Source of the DNA: CAZQVN01 sp964596775
GTDB taxonomy: Bacteria > Eisenbacteria > RBG-16-71-46 > JABDJR01 > JAWXBZ01
Direction: 5' to 3'
NCBI GenBank assembly: GCA_964596775.1
Contig: CAZQVN010000016.1
Coordinates: forward strand, 14,560-78,559
DNA: 64,000 nt
Shown here: positions 59,428 to 64,000 of the stretch, in pieces
How positions within the stretch are numbered: position 1 is the stretch's first letter
How the letters are laid out: each line of letters begins with the position of its first letter
The notes under the pieces: model-generated
Database searches by the model: none
Told to the model about the DNA's origin: nothing
What the model saw: only the letters and a program-made list of their open reading frames with translations
Position numbers and translations under genes: made by a program

Positions 59428-60318
59428 TCACCCTTGTGATGCGGACCTGGGGGCACGCTTCGGAGATCCGGCCAGCACGAGGTCGCGGAACACCCGTGCC
59501 GCTTCGGACGGCGTTTCCCCCCTGCGAACGACCAGACCGAGCCGCCGCCGGACCCGGAAGGAACGGATTTCCGTGACCCGGGCACCCGACCGCTCGGGAA
59601 ACCTCTCGGGAAGGACGGCGGCGCCCAGGCCGGCTTCCACCATGCGGAGGATGGCTTCGGGGTGCGCGAGTTCCATCGGGGTCCGCGGCGCCAGTCCGCG
59701 GGCCTTCAACGCCCTGTCGATCAGGCCGCGCGTCACCGATCCCCGGGGATAGGCGATCAGCGGATACTTCGCGAAGACACCGGACGCGGTCGTTGCCGTT
59801 TCCCCGGGAGGGGCGAGCAGCACCAGCGTTTCCTCGATCAGCGGCACGACGTCGAGATCACCCCGCGGCGCCGGCAGCGTAATGACGGCGCAGTCCATCT
59901 TGCCGGCGGCGAGGGCCTCCACCAGTGTTCCGGAGGGCTCGACCCGGATCAACAACTCCACGCCCGGGTATCTTTCGTGATACGACTTGAGGATGGGCGG
60001 CAGGAGGTCGATCCCCGCCGCGTCGATCGCGCCGACCACAAGCCGGCCTCGTTTCAACCCGGACAGATCGGCCACTTCGGCCATTCCCCGCTCCAGGGCG
60101 GTCAGGGCTTCTTCGCAGCGGACCCGGAACAGCGATCCGGCGGTGGTCAGCCGGACCCGGCCGCCACCCCGCTCGATCAGCTTCTCGCCAACCCGCTCCT
60201 CCAGGGTCTTGATGCGAAAACTGACGGCCGGCTGGCTGATGAAATGCCGCTCGGCCGCCGCGGAAAAACTGCCGAGTTCCGCCACGGAGAGGAAACAGCG
60301 GATCTGCTCGATGTCCAT
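59428..60318 (-). CDS. LysR-family transcriptional regulator
   Basis: 296 aa. N-terminal winged HTH (MDIEQIRCFLSVAELGSFSA, SQPAVSFRIKTLEERVGEKL) and LysR effector domain (about 90-290: RLVVGAIDAAGIDLLPPILK, YPGVELLIRVEPSGTLVEAL, KMDCAVITLPAPRGDLDVV). The ATG at 60318 has no SD; a TTGATT-18-TATGAT promoter ends 6 nt upstream, suggesting a leaderless message. Divergent from inositol-3-phosphate synthase with a TCTTGTT-13-AACAAGA palindrome between them, which probably is its own and the synthase gene's operator. Ligand unknown. Confidence 0.94.
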   Translation of the reverse strand: MDIEQIRCFLSVAELGSFSAAAERHFISQPAVSFRIKTLEERVGEKLIERGGGRVRLTTAGSLFRVRCEEALTALERGMAEVADLSGLKRGRLVVGAIDAAGIDLLPPILKSYHERYPGVELLIRVEPSGTLVEALAAGKMDCAVITLPAPRGDLDVVPLIEETLVLLAPPGETATTASGVFAKYPLIAYPRGSVTRGLIDRALKARGLAPRTPMELAHPEAILRMVEAGLGAAVLPERFPERSGARVTEIRSFRVRRRLGLVVRRGETPSEAARVFRDLVLAGSPKRAPRSASQG

Positions 60319-60324
60319 GGACAG

Positions 60325-60354
60325 ATCATAAGTCTTGTTTATAGTGTCAATCAA
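60325..60354 (-). promoter_or_regulatory. LysR gene promoter
   Basis: TTGATT (60354-60349, minus strand), 18-nt spacer, TATGAT (60330-60325). Start near 60318, the first base of the LysR ATG. It overlaps the palindrome at 60333-60359. Confidence 0.6.
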
Positions 60355-60359
60355 CAAGA
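60333..60359. promoter_or_regulatory. Palindromic LysR operator
   Basis: Perfect 7-bp arms TCTTGTT (60333-60339) and AACAAGA (60353-60359) separated by 13 nt, a T-N11-A-style LysR box in an AT-rich island. It covers the LysR promoter and a weak plus-strand promoter (TTGTTT 60335-60340, 19 nt, TAAATT 60360-60365). Confidence 0.6.
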
Positions 60360-60450
60360 TAAATTTGTCTTTTCGGACAGGGTGGTCCATCCTGCCCGAC
60401 GGAACCCGCACGCAATGGAGCTGCGGTTCGACCGGAGGCTTTTTTCGACC

Positions 60451-61764
60451 ATGACACAACCCATGACCGTTCGACCGGCTACAGGCCGGCTCGGCATTCT
60501 GCTCCCCGGGATGGGGGCTGTTTCCACCACGTTCATCGCCGGCGTCGAAGCCATCCGCCAGGGGCTGTCCGCCCCCATCGGGTCCATGACGCAGATGGGA
60601 ACGATCCGTCTCGGAAAACGCACCGACGACAGGATGCCGCTGATCAAGGACTTCGTTCCGCTCGCGGATCTCAAGGACATCGTGTTCGGCGGCTGGGACA
60701 TATTCGAGGACAACGCGTTCGTGGCGGCGCAGAAGGCCGGCGTGCTCGGCTACGAGCATCTCCAGCAGCTGAAGCCCATGCTCGAAACGATCAAGCCGAT
60801 GTCCGCGGTGTTCGACCAGAAGTACGTGAAGAAACTGGACGGTCCGAACGTCAAGTCCGGAGCCACGTGGTGGGACAAGGCGCAGGCGCTCATCGAGGAC
60901 ATTGCCCGTTTCAAGGCCGAGAACAAGTGCGACCGTCTCGTGGCCGTCTGGTGCGGTTCCACCGAGATCTTCCTGACGCAGAAGCCGGTGCACGAATCCG
61001 TCAAGGCGTTCGAGGAAGGGATGAAGAAGAACGACCCCGACATCGCGCCGAGCATGATCTATGCGTACGCATGCCTGATGAGCGACGTGCCGTTCGCCAA
61101 CGGCGCCCCGAACCTGACCGTGGACCTCCCGGCCATCCACGAACTGGCCCGCGAACGGCGGGTGCCGATCGCCGGCAAGGACTTCAAGACGGGACAGACG
61201 CTGCTCAAGACCGTGCTCGCCCCGATGTTCAAGGCGCGCATGCTGGGGCTCGCCGGATGGTACTCCACGAACATCCTCGGAAACCGCGACGGCGAGGTGC
61301 TCGATGATCCCGAATCGTTCAAGACGAAGGAGGAGTCGAAGCTCGGGGTGCTCGAACACATCCTGCAACCGCAGCTCTATCCCGAACTCTACGGAAAGAT
61401 GTACCACAAGGTGCGGATCAACTATTACCCGCCCCGCGGCGACAACAAGGAGGGCTGGGACAACATCGACATCTTCGGGTGGCTCGGCTATCCGATGCAG
61501 ATCAAGGTCGATTTCCTCTGCCGCGACTCGATTCTTGCCGCTCCGATCGTTCTGGATCTGGCGTTGTTCATGGATCTCGCCCACCGGGCGGGCATGCGCG
61601 ACACGCAGGAATGGCTGTCGTTCTACTTCAAGAGCCCGATGACCGCTCCCGGGCTCTATCCCGAGCACGACCTGTTCATCCAGATGATGAAGCTCAAGAA
61701 CACTCTCCGGCACATGCAGGGCGAGGACCTGATCACCCATCTCGGGAACGAATACTACGATTGA
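60451..61764 (+). CDS. ino1: Inositol-3-phosphate synthase
   Basis: NAD-dependent cyclisation of glucose 6-phosphate to myo-inositol 3-phosphate. 437 aa of the bacterial/archaeal branch: GRLGILLPGMGAVSTTFIAG, FGGWDIFEDNAFVAAQKAGV, AVWCGSTEIFLT, IAGKDFKTGQTLLKTVLAPM and WYSTNILGNRDGEVL. ATG at 60451 with GGAGG about 12 nt upstream; 60463 is an alternative. Divergent from a LysR gene and likely controlled by it. Inositol could feed the phosphatidyltransferases encoded elsewhere here. Ends in a strong terminator. Confidence 0.96.
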   Translation: MTQPMTVRPATGRLGILLPGMGAVSTTFIAGVEAIRQGLSAPIGSMTQMGTIRLGKRTDDRMPLIKDFVPLADLKDIVFGGWDIFEDNAFVAAQKAGVLGYEHLQQLKPMLETIKPMSAVFDQKYVKKLDGPNVKSGATWWDKAQALIEDIARFKAENKCDRLVAVWCGSTEIFLTQKPVHESVKAFEEGMKKNDPDIAPSMIYAYACLMSDVPFANGAPNLTVDLPAIHELARERRVPIAGKDFKTGQTLLKTVLAPMFKARMLGLAGWYSTNILGNRDGEVLDDPESFKTKEESKLGVLEHILQPQLYPELYGKMYHKVRINYYPPRGDNKEGWDNIDIFGWLGYPMQIKVDFLCRDSILAAPIVLDLALFMDLAHRAGMRDTQEWLSFYFKSPMTAPGLYPEHDLFIQMMKLKNTLRHMQGEDLITHLGNEYYD

Positions 61765-61774
61765 CCACCGGAAA

Positions 61775-61807
61775 AGAGGCGGGACACCACGTCCCGCCTC
61801 TTTTTTT
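61775..61807 (+). terminator. ino1 terminator
   Basis: Perfect 11-bp AGAGGCGGGAC/GTCCCGCCTCT stem (61775-61785, 61791-61801), 5-nt loop, then a seven-U tract (61801-61807). Textbook intrinsic terminator 10 bp after the stop. Confidence 0.95.
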
Positions 61808-61835
61808 GACGCGCGGGGCGACGCTCTGATAAAAT
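61806..61835 (+). promoter_or_regulatory. efp promoter
   Basis: TTGACG (61806-61811), 18-nt spacer, TAAAAT (61830-61835). The -35 box begins within the U tract of the ino1 terminator. Leader about 83 nt. Confidence 0.7.
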
Positions 61836-61924
61836 CCCCCGGCTTTTTGAACATGTTGGAGTGACGGAGACTTCGCGATTCCCGCTGCGTCCCGGACCTG
61901 GCAACTCACGGAGATATTTCTGAT

Positions 61925-62491
61925 ATGCCCATCCCAGCCACCCAGATGAAAGTCGGCATGCACATTGTCCACAACGGCGAACTGCACCGCGTTCTCAGCG
62001 TGATGCATGTCACGCCCGGAAACTGGCGCGGCATGGTCCAGACGAAGCTTTCGCGCGTGTCCACCGGCAGCCAGGTCGAGCATCGATTCCGTTCCTCGGA
62101 CACCGTGGACCGGGCGGTCCTGGAACAGCACGAACTGCAGTTCATGTACCGCTCCGGCGACGACTACACGTTCATGAACACCGAAAACTACGAGATGGTG
62201 AATCTGTCCGGGGAGGTTCTCGGCGACAGCGCGAAGTACCTCCAGGAAAACATGATGATCCAGGCCGAGTACTACGAGGGGAAGATCATCGGAATCGAGG
62301 TCCCCATGACGCTCGTGTTCCGCATTGCCGAGTGCGATCCCCCGATGAAGGGCGCAACGGCCAGCGGCGGCCCCAAGGCGGCCGTCCTCGAAAACGGCAT
62401 AACGGTCAAGGTTCCGCAGCATCTGAACGTCGGCGACCGGATCAAGATCGATACCCGCGAGGACACCTTCGTCGAAAGAGTGACCGACTAG
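61925..62491 (+). CDS. efp: Elongation factor P with Asn at the modified tip
   Basis: 188 aa, normal length. Three beta-domains: KVGMHIVHNGELHRVLSVMH, EHELQ-type (here EQHELQFMYRSGDDYTFMNT) and the C-terminal VKVPQHLNVGDRIKIDTRED. It relieves ribosome stalling at polyproline. The loop that carries the modified Lys or Arg (PGKGQ or SGRN in well-studied species) reads HVTPGNWRGMVQTKL here, with Asn at the tip, so the usual lysylation or rhamnosylation is not possible at that residue. ATG at 61925 with GGAG 11 nt upstream; own promoter. Confidence 0.95.
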   Translation: MPIPATQMKVGMHIVHNGELHRVLSVMHVTPGNWRGMVQTKLSRVSTGSQVEHRFRSSDTVDRAVLEQHELQFMYRSGDDYTFMNTENYEMVNLSGEVLGDSAKYLQENMMIQAEYYEGKIIGIEVPMTLVFRIAECDPPMKGATASGGPKAAVLENGITVKVPQHLNVGDRIKIDTREDTFVERVTD

Positions 62492-62631
62492 GCCTGACGC
62501 CTGTCCTGTCCGGGGTGGCCTGCCCGACCGGAGCATCCGTGGCGCGGGTCCTGCCGAAAAGGCCGATTGCGACTGGCCCGGGGCCTGACGCGGGTATATA
62601 GTTCCGGAGAACCTTTGCGAAGGGATCTCCG

Positions 62632-63927
62632 GTGAATCATCAGCACCTCCCCTCCAGGATCGCGACCTGCCTTTTCCTCCTGGCCCTGGTCGCCCCCCCT
62701 GCCGCACGAGCCGACGGGAGCGTTCTCGCCGCCCGCTGGCACGGACCGATCGGTCCGGTCACCGCCGAGTTCCTCGGAGCGGAAATCGAGCATGCCGGAT
62801 CGATCGGGGCGGGACTGTTCATCCTGGAACTCGACACGCCCGGGGGGCTGGACACGGCGATGCGGGAGATCGTCAAGTCGATCAACGGATCCTCGGTACC
62901 CGTCGCGGTGTGGATCGGCCCCTCCGGTTCCCGCGCCGCCTCGGCGGGGTGCGTCATCGCCATGGCCGCGCACGTCCTGGCCATGGCCCCGGGCACGAAC
63001 ATCGGCGCCGCGCATCCGGTTTCCATGGGCGGCGGAGCCATGGACTCCGTCCTCTCGGCAAAGGTCGAGCAGGATGCGGGCGCCTACATCGAGGCCCTGG
63101 CGCGCGACCGCGGGCGCAACGCGGACTGGGCACGGGAGTCCGTGATCAAGAGCGTGTCCATCCCCGCGGATCGTGCCCTGGCCATGAACGTGGCGGACTT
63201 CCTGGCGGCGGACATGGCCGCGGTCATCGAGGGGGCCCGGGGCCGGACCGTGACCACCGCGAACGGGCCGGTCGTCGTCGACCCCGGCGAGGGCCCCGTG
63301 GTGTTCCGGGATCCCGGCCTCAGGATCCGCGCGATGACGCTCCTCAACGATCCGAACGTGGCCTACGTTCTCCTGCTCCTCGGAATGTACGGGCTGTTCT
63401 TCGAGCTGGCCAACCCGGGAGTCCTGTTTCCCGGCATCTTCGGTGCGATCAGCCTGATTCTCGGCCTTTATGCGCTCTCGAACCTCGACGTCAACTACGC
63501 CGGGCTGCTGTTGATCCTGGCCGGGGCGATCATGCTGCTCCTCGAGATCAAGGTCACGTCGCACGGCCTGCTGACCGTGGGAGGCGTGACCGGCCTGCTG
63601 CTCGGATCCCTGTTTCTCCTCGACTCTCCCCTCCCCTTCTTCCGGGTTTCCCTGGCCGTCATCCTGCCCGCGGTCGCCGTCACCGCGGGGTTCTTTCTGC
63701 TTCTTGCCGGAAAAGGGCTCCTTGCCCAGAGGAGGCCCCCCGCGACCGGCCCCGGTGCGCTCATCGGAAAGACGACGACCGCGCGGTCCCGAATCGCTCC
63801 CGGCGGGACGGTATTTCTCGACGGCGCGTACTGGGATGCGCGATCCGACGAGGAGATCGAAGCGGGCGAAAGCGTGATCGTCGTGGACGTCCGCGGCTTG
63901 TGTCTCATCGTGCGCCGAGATTCCTGA
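62632..63927 (+). CDS. NfeD membrane-bound serine protease (ClpP-like)
   Basis: 431 aa. Signal/anchor at 10-28, ClpP-class protease domain with FILELDTPGGLDTAMREIVK, the catalytic Ser in SGSRAASAGCVIAMAAHV and the catalytic Lys in LSAKVEQDAGAYIEALA, then four to five helices (VLLLLGMYGLFFELANPGVL onward) and a C-terminal OB-like NfeD domain (about 370-431). Long-form NfeD proteases act with stomatin/slipin partners, and the next gene begins as one. GTG start at 62632 with AGGGA 6 nt upstream. A TATAGT box at 62597-62602 may be its -10, though no good -35 is seen. Confidence 0.93.
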   Translation: MNHQHLPSRIATCLFLLALVAPPAARADGSVLAARWHGPIGPVTAEFLGAEIEHAGSIGAGLFILELDTPGGLDTAMREIVKSINGSSVPVAVWIGPSGSRAASAGCVIAMAAHVLAMAPGTNIGAAHPVSMGGGAMDSVLSAKVEQDAGAYIEALARDRGRNADWARESVIKSVSIPADRALAMNVADFLAADMAAVIEGARGRTVTTANGPVVVDPGEGPVVFRDPGLRIRAMTLLNDPNVAYVLLLLGMYGLFFELANPGVLFPGIFGAISLILGLYALSNLDVNYAGLLLILAGAIMLLLEIKVTSHGLLTVGGVTGLLLGSLFLLDSPLPFFRVSLAVILPAVAVTAGFFLLLAGKGLLAQRRPPATGPGALIGKTTTARSRIAPGGTVFLDGAYWDARSDEEIEAGESVIVVDVRGLCLIVRRDS

Positions 63928-63949
63928 CCCGCACCTTACGGAGGTTGTC

Positions 63950-64000
63950 ATGGTCTACCTGCCCGCCCTCGTTCTCGTGGTCCTGCTCGTCCTGATCCTG
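63950..64000 (+). CDS. Start of probable slipin/SPFH protein, truncated
   Basis: Only 17 codons are visible: ATG with GGAGG 5 nt upstream, encoding a hydrophobic MVYLPALVLVVLLVLIL anchor. Position 22 bp after nfeD and the N-terminal hydrophobic helix suit the stomatin-like partner usually encoded there. The assignment rests on synteny. Confidence 0.6.
   Translation, partial: MVYLPALVLVVLLVLIL

Noticed and set aside
60319..61854. Long N-terminal extension of the LysR frame opposite inositol synthase
   Set aside because: The LysR family starts at MDIEQIRCF (60318); the extension crosses the promoter, operator and the whole of ino1 in antisense.
62560..62610. nfeD promoter
   Set aside because: TATATA/TATAGT near 62595-62602 is attractive, but the nearest TTGCGA is 22-24 nt away, too far for a standard promoter.
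1..64000. CRISPR arrays, tRNA and rRNA genes, IS elements, prophage
   Set aside because: No direct-repeat/spacer pattern, no cloverleaf-like or rRNA-like sequence and no transposase or integrase was recognised anywhere; the intergenic gaps are too short for rRNA.

Overview
The window is about 64 kb of high-GC (roughly 64-66% by eye), almost fully coding DNA from a free-living Gram-negative bacterium. Outer-membrane biology is plain: LolA, several lipoproteins with lipoboxes, PorV/PorQ-like barrels, and large secreted proteins ending in FlgD-like (PxPNPxNP...WDGxDxxG) C-terminal domains. That mix recalls FCB-group or neighbouring uncultivated phyla such as Candidatus Eisenbacteria. The lineage is an inference from gene content, not a phylogeny. 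A run of exactly 100 N shows a scaffolded, probably metagenomic, assembly. No rRNA, tRNA, CRISPR array, IS element or prophage was recognised.

Layout. 1-15.7 kb is all on the minus strand: an aconitase-superfamily protein that has lost its cluster ligands, PPDK (ppdK), a GT2 glycosyltransferase and a CDP-alcohol phosphatidyltransferase; then a promoter and an envelope operon (VWA membrane protein, lamin-tail/FlgD protein, barrel-like protein, helix-hairpin-helix protein); then a promoter and a metabolic operon (split transketolase, aminotransferase, carbamate kinase). 15.7-28.9 kb is the most unusual part. It holds three tandem paralogous lipoproteins of about 700-740 aa, a fourth related lipoprotein and a FlgD-domain protein in one operon, preceded by a 1096-aa secreted protein with its own promoter, terminator and long leader. 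29-33.5 kb is an operon ltaE, CDP-alcohol transferase, tmk, larB, larC, with the assembly gap inside larC. 33.5-38.8 kb holds a membrane zinc peptidase, HU, a cupredoxin-like lipoprotein without copper ligands, a membrane-anchored phosphodiesterase and a rhomboid protease. 38.8-43.5 kb is etfB-etfA-thioesterase-hemL plus a YhaM-like HD nuclease. 43.7-52.6 kb has a polysaccharide flippase, LolA and a LolB-like lipoprotein, an NtrY/NtrX-like two-component pair, a second AP-superfamily lipoprotein and a patatin. 52.7-58.6 kb has an XRE-cupin regulator divergent from pfkA, a propeller/SPOR-like protein, and a second FlgD protein plus PorV-like barrel pair. 58.7-64 kb has a MoaD-MoaE fusion, a LysR regulator divergent from inositol-3-phosphate synthase, efp, NfeD and the start of a probable slipin.

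Regulation. Thirteen promoters of the form TTGAC(N) or a close variant, 17-18 nt, TAnnnT can be placed upstream of operons. Four of them (upstream of the transketolase N-half, the patatin, pfkA and the LysR gene) sit so close to the start codon, with no Shine-Dalgarno sequence, that leaderless mRNAs are likely. Many genes overlap by 4 bp (ATGA or TTGA), pointing to translational coupling. TTG and GTG starts are common.

The best candidate for an undescribed system is the lipoprotein array at 15763-28560, whose members share Cys-rich and Rossmann-like modules and look like parts of a surface-exposed assembly. The cluster-less aconitase homologue beside PPDK is the most unusual single enzyme.
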